Positions 46,310-55,471 of a stretch of DNA of 64,000 nucleotides are shown here, one piece after another (positions within the stretch are counted from its first letter, which is position 1; every line of letters begins with the position of its first letter). Where the stretch lies: assembly GCA_031425195.1 (NCBI GenBank), contig JANPIX010000018.1:1-64000 (forward strand). The letters run 5' to 3'. Below the pieces are notes generated by a model that was not told the DNA's origin, ran no database searches, and saw only the letters and a list, made by a program, of their open reading frames with translations. This DNA is from JANPIX01 sp031425195. GTDB lineage: Bacteria; Pseudomonadota; Alphaproteobacteria; Rhodobacterales; Rhodobacteraceae. The translations under genes were made by a program, and so were the position numbers.

Positions 46310-47461
46310 TCAGCGGCCGCCGATCACGCCGATATAATCGCTGACCCAACGATAATACGGCACGCAGTCGCCGGCAGGGCAGCTTGACACCGGCGTGGTC
46401 CAGAACCGGATCTTGTCGAAGTCATCCATCCCGTTCGCGGTGCAGCCCGCGGCAGTCTGCTGCCCGCGCCCATCCGTACAGGCGGCAGGAACCGAAGGGT
46501 TCGATCCGAACCAGACCGACAGGTCGGATTGCAGGTTGGACGCCAGCGAATGTTCCATCCACATGTACGAACAGTTCGGGTTCGCCGCATCCACATGCAT
46601 CATCGTCGTGTCGGCCCAGCCCGTGGCCCCCTCGGCAGGAATCGTCGACGCGATGGGCAGACCTTCGGCTTTCAGAAGGTTCACCTGGAACGGCCACGAC
46701 CCCGATGCCACGACACCTTCGTTCTTGAAGTCATCCATCTGGATAAAGGCATCATGCCAGTACCTGCTGACCAGTGTGCGCTGCACGCGCAGCAGGTCGA
46801 GCGCGGCCTTGTACTGATCCTCGTTCAACTCATAGGGCGACGTGATCCCAAGTTCAGGCTTGTGCGTCATCAGGTATTGCGCCGCATCGGCCACATGGAT
46901 CGGCCCGTCATAGGCCTGAACGCGGCCCTTGTTCGACTTGCCATCCGGCAGGGTCATCTCCTCGAACACGACGTTCCAGCTTGTCGGCGCTTCCTTGAAC
47001 ACCTCGGTGTTGTACATCAGGACGTTCGGGCCCCACTGATAGGGAACACCGTAATGCACGCCGTCCACAGTGTGCCACGGCGCGCTTTGCAGGCGGGTGT
47101 CCACAGTGCCCCAGGATGGAATCAGATCGGTGTTGATCGGCTGAACCCGCCCACCGGCCACAAGCCGCAGGCTCGCGTCACCCGAAGCGGTGACAAGGTC
47201 GAACCCACCCTCGTTCATCAAGGCCACCATTTCGTCGCTGGTGTTCGCCGTCTTGACGTTCACCTTGCACTGCGTGGCGGCCTCGAACTTCGTTACCCAG
47301 TCGAACGCCTTGTCGGTTTCCCCCCGCTCGATATAGCCGGGCCAGGCCACGATGTTGACCTGCCCCTCGCTGGGGCCAATGGCCGTCACCTGCGCCATTG
47401 CAGGCGTAAGTCCGACCAGAACCGACAGGGCGGTCGAGCCGAGTATCTTGATAGCTGTCAT
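46310..47461 (-). CDS. Polyamine-type periplasmic binding protein (PotD-like)
   Basis: A 383-residue binding protein with signal peptide MTAIKILGSTALSVLVGL ending PAMAQ. The mature N-terminus GQVNIVAWPGYIERGETD is typical of the PotD/PotF branch, in which the WxGY motif contacts the ligand; VPYQWGPNVLMYN and SGSWPFQVNLL are further landmarks. Cysteines near the C-terminus (NPNCSYMW, AACTDG, AAGCTANG, SSCPAGDCVP) probably form disulfides. It is the first gene of the operon. Substrate could be a polyamine or another cationic solute. Confidence 0.9.
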   Translation of the reverse strand: MTAIKILGSTALSVLVGLTPAMAQVTAIGPSEGQVNIVAWPGYIERGETDKAFDWVTKFEAATQCKVNVKTANTSDEMVALMNEGGFDLVTASGDASLRLVAGGRVQPINTDLIPSWGTVDTRLQSAPWHTVDGVHYGVPYQWGPNVLMYNTEVFKEAPTSWNVVFEEMTLPDGKSNKGRVQAYDGPIHVADAAQYLMTHKPELGITSPYELNEDQYKAALDLLRVQRTLVSRYWHDAFIQMDDFKNEGVVASGSWPFQVNLLKAEGLPIASTIPAEGATGWADTTMMHVDAANPNCSYMWMEHSLASNLQSDLSVWFGSNPSVPAACTDGRGQQTAAGCTANGMDDFDKIRFWTTPVSSCPAGDCVPYYRWVSDYIGVIGGR

Positions 47462-47512
47462 GGAACGCTCCCTGAAAATAACTGCCCACCGGGCAGGCCG
47501 CCGGATTTCCGG

Positions 47513-48640
47513 TCATTTCGACAGGCTACCGCGCAGCACCGATTTCGCAAATGAAAAAGCAGATCTTCTGGGTATTTTCCGCGGGCCGGGCACGGCTTCA
47601 GGTTGCTTGGCCCGTTGCCCCTGACCAAGTGTTTCGGCAAGCGCCATCATCAGCAGGCGTTCATGGCGCGCAGGGTCAATCGTCAGAATGTCACGCAGAC
47701 GCAACGTGGTCGCCGCAAAACCATCCAGCGCCTTCTGATCGAAATCTTCATAGTCTATCTCGTCGAACTGCACACCTCGAGCGTCCCGCAACCACAAATA
47801 GTCGGTTGACGACTGTGTCACCGCCCGGCAAAGCGCCGGGTCAAGCACGGCTTTCCGACCTTCGGGCAAGGCGCTGTCGATCCGCCGCAAAACCTGCGCC
47901 AATTGCGTCGTCACCGGGTGCGGCGTCCAGTCAAGGTTTGGTGCAACCATGCTGCGCAACGCGGCAATCGTCATGCTGGCTTCGCCGCTGACGGATGTAT
48001 TCACCCGTTTGTCAGCCAGCATGTCCAGCCTTGAAAATTCAGGCAAAAAGCGTGTCACGAAATCGCTCACAATTCCGCCCCGGCCAAACGTCGACGCTTG
48101 ATAGGGTATCAACGCCATCTTCGGCCCGAATGCGGTTTCGGTCTGTTCAATCGGGCTCCGCAGCATTTGCGCGGCGGGCTGAATCGGATTGACCGACACC
48201 AGCGCCTTTTCCTGCACCCGCGCCAGATAAAGACCGGCGGGTGCCCGGATATAGGCAATCGGCTGCACCGTCCCGCCCAGTTGCGCCAAACGCCCTGCCA
48301 GCTTGGTTCGTGCGGCGGCGTCCAAAGCATAAAAAAAGGCCTCGCTGCTAAGCACAACCGTATGCGGCTTAAACGTCGTTATCTGTGCCCTGATTTCATC
48401 CAGCGCGGCCTCTGCCGCCGCTCGGGCCTTCTGCGCGCCACCGTACCGTCTGAGAACGTTATGCCAGATTGCGCCATCCTCGACGCAAAGCGCCATCAGC
48501 ACATGATGGGCTGTCATGCGCCGCCCCAGCACAGGGTACAGAATCCCGGCTTTTGCCAAATCCGCGGCCGCGTCATGCAATCCATTTTGCAATGCGGTCG
48601 TTCCGGTTTTCCCCTGCCCCATGTGCAAAAGTATCTTCAT
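47513..48640 (-). CDS. Sulfotransferase-fold protein
   Basis: A 375-residue cytoplasmic protein. The N-terminus MKILLHMGQGKTGTTALQ is the 5'-phosphosulfate-binding loop of PAPS-dependent sulfotransferases, and a second site with VVLSSEAFFYAL and IAYIRAPAGLYLARV (the 3'-phosphate Ser/Arg region) follows. The acceptor is unknown; polysaccharide or lipid sulfation is usual in marine relatives. Start ATG 48638-48640; the frame to 48745 extends into the gap after holA. It lies between the polyamine operon and holA with no functional partner nearby. Confidence 0.75.
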   Translation of the reverse strand: MKILLHMGQGKTGTTALQNGLHDAAADLAKAGILYPVLGRRMTAHHVLMALCVEDGAIWHNVLRRYGGAQKARAAAEAALDEIRAQITTFKPHTVVLSSEAFFYALDAAARTKLAGRLAQLGGTVQPIAYIRAPAGLYLARVQEKALVSVNPIQPAAQMLRSPIEQTETAFGPKMALIPYQASTFGRGGIVSDFVTRFLPEFSRLDMLADKRVNTSVSGEASMTIAALRSMVAPNLDWTPHPVTTQLAQVLRRIDSALPEGRKAVLDPALCRAVTQSSTDYLWLRDARGVQFDEIDYEDFDQKALDGFAATTLRLRDILTIDPARHERLLMMALAETLGQGQRAKQPEAVPGPRKIPRRSAFSFAKSVLRGSLSK

Positions 48641-48705
48641 GTGCCCCCAATTCACACTGGCGTAAACCGCATGAACCCGCGAATCGGCACAGCGCGCAAC
48701 AGGCT

Positions 48706-49707
48706 TTAACGGGCGGCTTTCAACATCGCCAAGCGCAAAAGGCACCGTTCCATCACCGCCATGGCGGGCGCGCGGCTGGTGGATCGCAGGGTCAGGTCCG
48801 TGTCGATCAGGATTTTCAGCGCGGTTTCAAGTTTGGTCACGCCCCAGTCGCGCGCCTGCCGGGCCATGGCATCCCGGCCCTTGCCGCGCACACGGTTCAC
48901 GTTTTCGGGGTTCACCGCCATTGAATGCAGCGTCCGGAACTGCCGCATCGCACCGATGCACAGGGTCACAGGCTGCACGCCTTGCCCGTCCAGCCGCCGC
49001 ACCAGACGCGCCACATCCACCTGCCGCCCGTCCCCCACGGCCAGCAGCATGTCGTCCACCCCCGTCTCGATGGTCGCAGGCGCACATTCGGCCACGTCGG
49101 CTGTGCTGACTGGCGTCGCGTCGCCCAGCTTGTAAAGCGCGATCTTGTCCATCGTCTGCCGGAAATCGCCGGGGTCAAGGTCACGGCCCAGCGCCAGAAT
49201 ATCGGTCATTGCAGCGTCGTCGATGCGGGTCAGCCCGGCCTTGGCCAGCACTGCCGCAATCTCGGCCCGGCTCGGCGGGTCGTCATACAGCGCGATCACC
49301 ACGCCGCCGCGTGCCGTATCCACCGCGCGCGCCAGCGCGCCCGTCGCCTTCAACCCGCCCGCCGTGATCACGATCTGCGCGTCACCCGGCCGCCACGTGG
49401 CCAACGTATCGGCCACAATGGCCGCATGCGTGTCCGTCGCCTCTTCCATGAAAACCACGCGCGGCCCGGGAAAGAACCCGGCGGCCCGCGTTGCATCGCC
49501 CAGCATCGCCGGATCGCGCCGCACATCGCCCGCCGTCATCCGTGTCAGGCGCATCTCGCCTTCGCCGTCCGGCCCGATCAACGCCAGAATAACCTCCTGC
49601 CGCCGCAAGGCCACGCGCATCGGGTCTGCCCCAAAAATCAAAAGCGCCGCATGCGCGGGGTCAGGCTTTGCGAAATACCGAACCGCGTCGGCCCCCGACA
49701 GCTTCAT
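48706..49707 (-). CDS. holA: DNA polymerase III subunit delta
   Basis: A 333-residue clamp-loader subunit. The N-terminal KLSGADAVRYFAKPDPAHAALLIFG leads to a P-loop-like fold without a functional Walker A, as in other delta proteins; RVVFMEEATD, LYDDPPSRAE and the C-terminal LGRDLDPGDFRQTMDKI match the family. It opens the beta clamp together with delta prime. The start overlaps the lptE stop (ATGA), and the lptE-holA order downstream of leuS is conserved in alphaproteobacteria. Confidence 0.93.
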   Translation of the reverse strand: MKLSGADAVRYFAKPDPAHAALLIFGADPMRVALRRQEVILALIGPDGEGEMRLTRMTAGDVRRDPAMLGDATRAAGFFPGPRVVFMEEATDTHAAIVADTLATWRPGDAQIVITAGGLKATGALARAVDTARGGVVIALYDDPPSRAEIAAVLAKAGLTRIDDAAMTDILALGRDLDPGDFRQTMDKIALYKLGDATPVSTADVAECAPATIETGVDDMLLAVGDGRQVDVARLVRRLDGQGVQPVTLCIGAMRQFRTLHSMAVNPENVNRVRGKGRDAMARQARDWGVTKLETALKILIDTDLTLRSTSRAPAMAVMERCLLRLAMLKAAR

Positions 49708-50213
49708 CTGGCCCAGACCGGCGCTGTTGCGATCAGCCGGATCACGATCTGATCCGCCAGAATCCGCATCAACCGGAACGCCGCGTCTTCCTCGGCCGCC
49801 AGTCCCGCAACCGTACTTCCCGTCGCGGAATAGCTGGTAAAGTTGTCAACCCGCCCGCCCGTGATCCGAACTCCGGCGGCGTCGGTCAGCGACCATTCCA
49901 CCGACCCCGTCAGGTTATAGCGGGTGATGGCGTTTTCCGGGCTGATGCCCACGCCAATCGGTTCGGTGGTGATGGCATAGCCCAGCCGGTACGGCGCCGC
50001 CTCGGGCCGGCCCAGCCGTTCTTCCAGCCGCTCCACAAGGTCGAACGCATTCTTGTCCGTCGGATCGTCGATGCGGACAGCACCCTGCAACCCCGCAGCA
50101 GGCCCCCCCGGCGCATAGGCGGGCGTGAACCCGCAACCGGCCAGCGCCAGCAACAGCCCGATTGCCGCACGGCGCGGAAGGGCAGGGGGCTTTTGTCCGT
50201 CAGATAACCACAT
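49704..50213 (-). CDS. lptE: LPS-assembly lipoprotein LptE
   Basis: A 169-residue outer-membrane lipoprotein that plugs LptD during LPS insertion. The lipobox is LALAGC with C27 as the lipidated residue. The mature part (RIDDPTDKNAFDLVERLEERLG, YNLTGSVEWSLTD) matches the short alphaproteobacterial LptE. It overlaps the leuS stop by 14 bases and holA by four. With lpxK and waaA elsewhere in the window it serves LPS biogenesis. Confidence 0.92.
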   Translation of the reverse strand: MWLSDGQKPPALPRRAAIGLLLALAGCGFTPAYAPGGPAAGLQGAVRIDDPTDKNAFDLVERLEERLGRPEAAPYRLGYAITTEPIGVGISPENAITRYNLTGSVEWSLTDAAGVRITGGRVDNFTSYSATGSTVAGLAAEEDAAFRLMRILADQIVIRLIATAPVWAR

Positions 50214-52935
50214 TGATGATGCGCCCCGGAACGACGATCAGTTTTTTCACCGGCTGCCCGGTCAAAAACCTTGCCACATCTTCGTTCGCCAGCGCGATCT
50301 TTTCAACCTCGGCAATGGGCATGTCTTTCGGCACGCTGATTTCCGCGCGGCGTTTGCCGTTGATCTGGATCGGCAAGATCACCGTGTCGTCCACCAGAAG
50401 CGCGGCATCCGCCACCGGCCAGTCGGCCTGCGCCACCAGCCCCGTGCCGCCCATCGCTGCCCAGACCGCCTCGGCGATATGCGGCGTCATCGGTGCCATC
50501 AACTGCGCCAGCACCCGCATCGCCGCCTGCATCGCAGGCTTGCCCGCGTCAGACCGGGCCAGCGTGTTGGTGAATTCGTACAGCTTGGCAATCGCCTTGT
50601 TGAAGGCAAACCCGTTGATCCCCGCCGTCACTTCCGCCACCGCCCGCGCCGCAGCCCGGCGCAGATCATCGTCGCCCGGCCCCACGCCGGCACCGTCCGC
50701 CATATCCGCCACCCGCACCGACAGACCCCAGACCCGGTTCAGATGCTTGAACGTCGCCTCGGCCCCCGATGCCGTCCATTCCACATCGCGTTCCGGCGGG
50801 CTGTCCGACAACACGAACCACCGCGCCGTATCCGCGCCATAAGAAGCAATGATGCTCATCGGATCGACGACGTTCTTTTTGGATTTCGACATCTTGGCCG
50901 ACGAATCCACAAAGATGACCTCGGACTCTTCACCAGCATTTTGCAACGAAGAGAAGTTCTTTGCGTTCTGATAAACTGCGACCACAGCAGAAGTGTCAGC
51001 TTCAGAAACGCCGCGCGCTGCAAGAGCAGACTTTAAGATTGCATGCGGCGTGCCTGCAATTTCGAAGCGCAAAACTTCCTCAGGCAGATAGTACTTAGTT
51101 CTTAATTGGGGGCCAATTGGACTGTTGTCAGGGAACGTACCGCTGTCTGACGTGACGATTGCACCGCGGTAAATCTCGTGCGTCACCATGCCCTGCGTGA
51201 ACAGCGCATTGAACGGCTCGATCGCCTTGGCAGGCAGGTGGCCCGTCTTGTGCATCGCCCGCGCAAAGAACCGCGAATACAGCAGATGCAGAATCGCGTG
51301 CTCGATGCCTCCGATATACTGATCGACGTTCATCCAGTAATCGGCGTCTTCCATAACCGTGGGCGTGGTCGCATGCGGAGCGGTGAACCGCGCGAAATAC
51401 CAGCTCGAATCCACGAAAGTGTCCATCGTGTCCGTCTCGCGCCGCGCCTCGGCCCCGCACTGCGGGCAGGTCGTGTGGCGCCAGGTCGGATGCCGGTCCA
51501 ACGGATTGCCCGGCTGATCGAAAGTCACGTCATCCGGCAGGCGGATCGGCAGGTTCGCCTTCGCCTCTGGCACCACACCGCAAGCCGGGCAATGCACCAC
51601 GGGAATCGGGCAACCCCAATAACGTTGACGGCTCACACCCCAGTCGCGCAGCCGGTAATTGGTGACACCTTTGCCATAGCCCTGCGCCTCGGCATGGGCG
51701 ATGGCCGCAGCAATCGCCGCCTCGCCGGTCTGCAGATCACCGCCCGCAAACCCCTTCACATACCGCACCCGCTCCGATTTCATCGGCACATAGGCGGGCC
51801 CCGCGCCCTCCACCGGCAGATAGCCGCTTTCGGCCGTTTCGGGTTCGAACACCGATACCACGGGCAACCCATACTTCCGCGCAAACTCCAGATCGCGCGC
51901 GTCATGCGCCGGGCAGCCGAAGATCGCGCCCGTGCCGTAATCCATCAGGATGAAGTTCGCGATATAAACCGGCAGTTCCCACGTCGGGTCCAACGGATGC
52001 ACCACGCGGATGCCGGTATCCATCCCCTTCTTCTCGGCGGTTTCAAGCGCCTCGGCACTCGTCCCCACGCGGCGGCAATCAGCCACAAAGGCGGCAATCA
52101 CCGGGTCACCCGCCTCTAACGCGCGGGCCAGCGGATGATCCGGGCTGATCGCCGCGAAACTTGCCCCCATCAACGTGTCGGGCCGTGTCGTGTAAACCGG
52201 CAGCGTCTCGAAGCCCGCAGGGGCACCCCGCGTCGCAAACGCGAACTCAAGCCCCCGCGACTGCCCGATCCAGTTCGCCTGCATCAGGCGCACCTTTTCC
52301 GGCCAGTCCTTCAACCCGTCCAGCGCCGCCAGCAATTCCGCCGAATAATCGCTGATCTTGAAGAACCACTGCGTCAACTCGCGCCGTTCGACAGGCGCGT
52401 TCGACCGCCAGCCCCGCCCGTCGATCACCTGTTCGTTCGCCAGAACCGTCATGTCCACCGGGTCCCAGTTCACCACGGCGTTCTTGCGATAGACAAGCCC
52501 GGCCGCCAGCATGTCGATGAACATCGCCTGCTGCTGGCCGTAATACTCCGGATCACAGGTCGCAAACTCGCGGCTCCAGTCGATGGACAGGCCAAGCGGC
52601 TTCATTTGCGCCCGCATGTCCGCGATGTTGCCATAGGTCCAGTCCTTCGGATGGCCGCCCCGCTCCATCGCGGCGTTCTCGGCCGGCATGCCGAACGCAT
52701 CCCACCCCATCGGATGCAGCACGCTGAACCCTTGCGCTGCCTTGGTGCGCGCCACGACGTCGCCCATCGTATAGTTGCGCACATGGCCCATATGAATGCG
52801 CCCCGACGGATAGGGGAACATCTCCAGCACATAGTATTTGGGTTTTGCCGGGTCACGGCGCGCGGTAAACACCTGCGCCTGATCCCAGGCGTCCTGCCAG
52901 TGGCGTTCCATCGCGGCGGGGTCGTATCGTGACAT
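50200..52935 (-). CDS. leuS: Leucyl-tRNA synthetase with an unusual insertion
   Basis: A 911-residue class I synthetase. The HIGH motif is PSGRIHMGHVRNY and KMSKS is AKMSKSKKNV; the editing domain shows TTRPDTLMGASF and YGTGAIFGCPAHD. It is about 60 residues longer than the alphaproteobacterial proteins I remember. The extra sequence lies before KMSKS, encoded by about 50900-51175, and is markedly AT-richer than its surroundings. The frame stays open and the remainder is normal, so the enzyme is probably active. The start ATG 52933-52935 gives MSRYDPAAMERHWQ. The lptE start lies inside its end. Confidence 0.94.
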   Translation of the reverse strand: MSRYDPAAMERHWQDAWDQAQVFTARRDPAKPKYYVLEMFPYPSGRIHMGHVRNYTMGDVVARTKAAQGFSVLHPMGWDAFGMPAENAAMERGGHPKDWTYGNIADMRAQMKPLGLSIDWSREFATCDPEYYGQQQAMFIDMLAAGLVYRKNAVVNWDPVDMTVLANEQVIDGRGWRSNAPVERRELTQWFFKISDYSAELLAALDGLKDWPEKVRLMQANWIGQSRGLEFAFATRGAPAGFETLPVYTTRPDTLMGASFAAISPDHPLARALEAGDPVIAAFVADCRRVGTSAEALETAEKKGMDTGIRVVHPLDPTWELPVYIANFILMDYGTGAIFGCPAHDARDLEFARKYGLPVVSVFEPETAESGYLPVEGAGPAYVPMKSERVRYVKGFAGGDLQTGEAAIAAAIAHAEAQGYGKGVTNYRLRDWGVSRQRYWGCPIPVVHCPACGVVPEAKANLPIRLPDDVTFDQPGNPLDRHPTWRHTTCPQCGAEARRETDTMDTFVDSSWYFARFTAPHATTPTVMEDADYWMNVDQYIGGIEHAILHLLYSRFFARAMHKTGHLPAKAIEPFNALFTQGMVTHEIYRGAIVTSDSGTFPDNSPIGPQLRTKYYLPEEVLRFEIAGTPHAILKSALAARGVSEADTSAVVAVYQNAKNFSSLQNAGEESEVIFVDSSAKMSKSKKNVVDPMSIIASYGADTARWFVLSDSPPERDVEWTASGAEATFKHLNRVWGLSVRVADMADGAGVGPGDDDLRRAAARAVAEVTAGINGFAFNKAIAKLYEFTNTLARSDAGKPAMQAAMRVLAQLMAPMTPHIAEAVWAAMGGTGLVAQADWPVADAALLVDDTVILPIQINGKRRAEISVPKDMPIAEVEKIALANEDVARFLTGQPVKKLIVVPGRIINVVI

Positions 52936-53014
52936 CTGCGGGCAATCCTTGCGAAACCTGTCCGCAGGCACTTACACCGCCCCCGACCCCGTGGTCCAGA
53001 GCGGGCAGCCCGGT

Positions 53015-53563
53015 TTACAGATTGGCGTCCTGAATCCGCAATTCGCGGGCACGGGTCAGAATGGCGTCTTCCACCGCACGCGCGGTTTCCGGGGCCACCT
53101 GCTGCCCGTTCGAACCCACCAGCGACACCTTCAATGACCGCGCATCCAGCGCCGGGTCCTGAACATAAATCGTTGCGCGGTAGGAACGCCCGCCGCCGGG
53201 CGGCGTGCCAAGGCCCGTCACGATCACCCCGGTGAACGGATCAACTGATTGAATAGGCAGGAAATTGAGCACGTCCAGCGAAGCGTTCCAAAGGTATTTG
53301 TTAACCTCGACCGTCGTGTTCGGGTCATCAGCGTTGGAAAACAGATCCCAGATCGTGGAACGCCGCTTGTCCTCGCCATTGATCCGCGCCAGATTTTCCT
53401 GCTGCGCCTGAACCGCCTGCCGCTGCTGGAACTGCGCGTCTGATGGAATGCCGCCGCGCTGGCCTCCGAACAGATTGAAACCGCCCCCCCCTCCGCCACA
53501 GGCAGCAAGGGCCAGGATCAGACTAAGGGGCACCAAAGTGCGGACCGACTGGGGCAAAGGCAT
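53015..53563 (-). CDS. DUF3576 lipoprotein
   Basis: A 182-residue lipoprotein. Signal peptide and lipobox LALAAC with C22, then a Gly-rich linker and the DUF3576 domain (STIWDLFSNADDPNTTVEVN, GVIVTGLGTPPGGG, DPALDARSLKVSL). It usually precedes leuS in alphaproteobacteria, as here. Role unknown; outer-membrane assembly is suggested by its partners. Stop 79 bases before the leuS start. Confidence 0.88.
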   Translation of the reverse strand: MPLPQSVRTLVPLSLILALAACGGGGGGFNLFGGQRGGIPSDAQFQQRQAVQAQQENLARINGEDKRRSTIWDLFSNADDPNTTVEVNKYLWNASLDVLNFLPIQSVDPFTGVIVTGLGTPPGGGRSYRATIYVQDPALDARSLKVSLVGSNGQQVAPETARAVEDAILTRARELRIQDANL

Positions 53564-53803
53564 TCACATTCCTCGAACAGCGTCATGGCTGTCTAGCCGA
53601 CGCTCAAGGGTCGGACAAGGATTTTCCCCGGCAGGGGCCTCGAACCCGGCAAACAGCCCCCACATCGGATGCCTTGTAGGGAACGCGCGCGCCCGCGTGA
53701 GGGAAAAATGACTGTGGCTTTGCTGCACCATAAAAGACGTCTTTGCCTTGGGGCCGGGCCGGATCGTTGCATTTGCCAGCCCAAGGATGGAAATAGGGGC
53801 ATA

Positions 53804-53829
53804 CCCAATTCGGAGTCCCCTGAATTGGG
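53804..53829. repeat. Inverted repeat in the porin leader
   Basis: CCCAATTC (53804-53811) and GAATTGGG (53822-53829) form a perfect eight-base stem with a ten-base loop, ending 25 bases before the porin start codon and upstream of its ribosome site. It may stabilise the mRNA or bind a regulator. Confidence 0.6.
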
Positions 53830-53854
53830 CCGAACCTTGAGAAAGAGGGAAAAA

Positions 53855-54727
53855 ATGAAAAAGATTCTTCTCGCCACGACGCTGCTGGCTGGCTTTGCCG
53901 GTGCAGCTTCCGCTGAAGTGGCTCTGTCGGGCGACGCTCGTATGGGTATCATCTCCGACGGCGACGACATTACGTTTACCTCGCGTGCTCGCGTAAAGTT
54001 CACGATGTCGGGCGAAACCGACGGCGGCCTGCAGTTCGGCGCAGAATTCCGTGCTGACAACGCAGACGCTGGCGACGACGGTATTGGCGGCGCAGAAAAC
54101 GGCCAGGCTGGCAAAGTGTTCATCAAAGGCGCATTCGGCACACTGTCGATGGGCGACGTTGATGGCGCTGCTCTGGCAGCCGTTGGTGACGTTGCAGGCG
54201 TTGGCCTCACCGGCCTCGGCGACCTGAACGAAGCTTCGTACCTGTCGCGTATTGGCGACACCGATCCGTCGGTTCTGTATGAATACTCGACCGGTAACCT
54301 CGGCTTCTACGCTTCGTCGGGCCAGCTGGAAACAGCTACGGACGTCGTCGCATTGGGCGCCAAGTACTCGACCGACGCGTTCTCGATCGCACTGGGCTAC
54401 GAAGATGCAAGCGGCGCTCTGGAAGCCGACCACCTGATCGTCGGCGCAACCGCGTCGCTGGGCAGCGTCGAATTCAAAGCCATCTACGGGACTGCCGACC
54501 TCGGCGCGACCGATGGCGACCAGATGTCGGTTTCGGCAACCTACTCGGCTGACGCTCTGTCGGCGACCGTGTTCTACATGGACGACGAAGAACTGGGCGG
54601 CGCAGAAGCCTATGGCATCGGCGCTTCCTACGACCTCGGCGGCGGCGCATCGGTCAAGGGTGGCTATGTCAGCAACCAGACGACCGACGACGACGGCTTC
54701 GACCTTGGTATCGCGATGGAATTCTGA
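53855..54727 (+). CDS. Outer-membrane porin
   Basis: A 290-residue beta-barrel porin of the Gram-negative porin (Rhodobacter type) family. The signal peptide MKKILLATTLLAGFAGAASA is followed by EVALSGDARMGI, and the C-terminal phenylalanine (LGIAMEF) is the outer-membrane assembly signal. Alternating short strands are visible throughout. Codon usage differs from neighbours (frequent GCT, GGC, TCG with little variation), as in strongly expressed genes. The ATG 53855 has AGAGGGA upstream and a strong terminator follows. A hairpin precedes it. Confidence 0.94.
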   Translation: MKKILLATTLLAGFAGAASAEVALSGDARMGIISDGDDITFTSRARVKFTMSGETDGGLQFGAEFRADNADAGDDGIGGAENGQAGKVFIKGAFGTLSMGDVDGAALAAVGDVAGVGLTGLGDLNEASYLSRIGDTDPSVLYEYSTGNLGFYASSGQLETATDVVALGAKYSTDAFSIALGYEDASGALEADHLIVGATASLGSVEFKAIYGTADLGATDGDQMSVSATYSADALSATVFYMDDEELGGAEAYGIGASYDLGGGASVKGGYVSNQTTDDDGFDLGIAMEF

Positions 54728-54749
54728 TCCTAACCGATCAGACTTTCGG

Positions 54750-54780
54750 AAAGGCGGGCATCTTGCCCGCCTTTTCTTTT
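54750..54780 (+). terminator. Intrinsic terminator of the porin gene
   Basis: AAAGGCGGGCA (54750-54760) pairs with TGCCCGCCTTT (54764-54774) around TCT, followed by TCTTTTTT. Confidence 0.93.
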
Positions 54781-54795
54781 TTGACGGGGGGCATC

Positions 54796-55455
54796 ATGGC
54801 ATTGACCGACATACAGGCGCGCATCTCCGCAGCGGAACAGGCGTCAGGCCGCCCTGCAGGTTCGGTCACGCTGATCGCCGTGTCAAAGGTGCAACCGCTT
54901 GACCGGGTCGAGGCGGCGCTTGCCGCAGGCCACCGCGTCTTCGGCGAAAACTATGTGCAAGAGGCCGCCGCAAAATGGCCCGATCTGCGTACCCGCTTTG
55001 GCCCGGTGGCCATTCACATGATCGGCCCGCTCCAAACGAACAAAGCCAAACTGGCGCTTGATCTGTTCGACGCCATCCACACCGTCGACCGTCCCTCTCT
55101 TGTCGACAAACTGGCGCGCCTTGTTCAGGAACGCGGCCACAGCCCGCAGCTTTTCGTGCAGGTCAACACCGGGGCCGAACCGCAAAAGGCCGGTGTCCTT
55201 CCCGCCGATCTCGATTCCTTCGTCCAAACCCTCCGCGCGCAAGACCTGCCGCCTGCCGGCCTGATGTGCATCCCCCCGGAAGGCCAGGACAGCACCCCCC
55301 ATTTCCGCGACCTGCGCGCCATGGCCGCCCGCAACGGCCTGACCGGCCTGTCCATGGGGATGAGCGGCGATTTCGAAGCCGCCATCGCCGAAGGTGCCTC
55401 CCATGTCCGCGTCGGCAGCGCCATCTTTGGCGCGCGCAACTATGGCCACGCCTGA
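54796..55455 (+). CDS. yggS: YggS-family PLP homeostasis protein
   Basis: A 219-residue cytoplasmic pyridoxal-phosphate-binding protein of alanine-racemase fold. The PLP lysine is K31 in LIAVSKVQP; FGENYVQEAAAKW, HMIGPLQTNK and LSMGMSGDFEAAI are family blocks. It keeps PLP and amino-acid pools balanced rather than catalysing a known reaction. The start ATG 54796 has GGGGG upstream and lies directly after the porin terminator. Confidence 0.95.
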   Translation: MALTDIQARISAAEQASGRPAGSVTLIAVSKVQPLDRVEAALAAGHRVFGENYVQEAAAKWPDLRTRFGPVAIHMIGPLQTNKAKLALDLFDAIHTVDRPSLVDKLARLVQERGHSPQLFVQVNTGAEPQKAGVLPADLDSFVQTLRAQDLPPAGLMCIPPEGQDSTPHFRDLRAMAARNGLTGLSMGMSGDFEAAIAEGASHVRVGSAIFGARNYGHA

Positions 55456-55471
55456 TCCGGCACCGCGCCTG

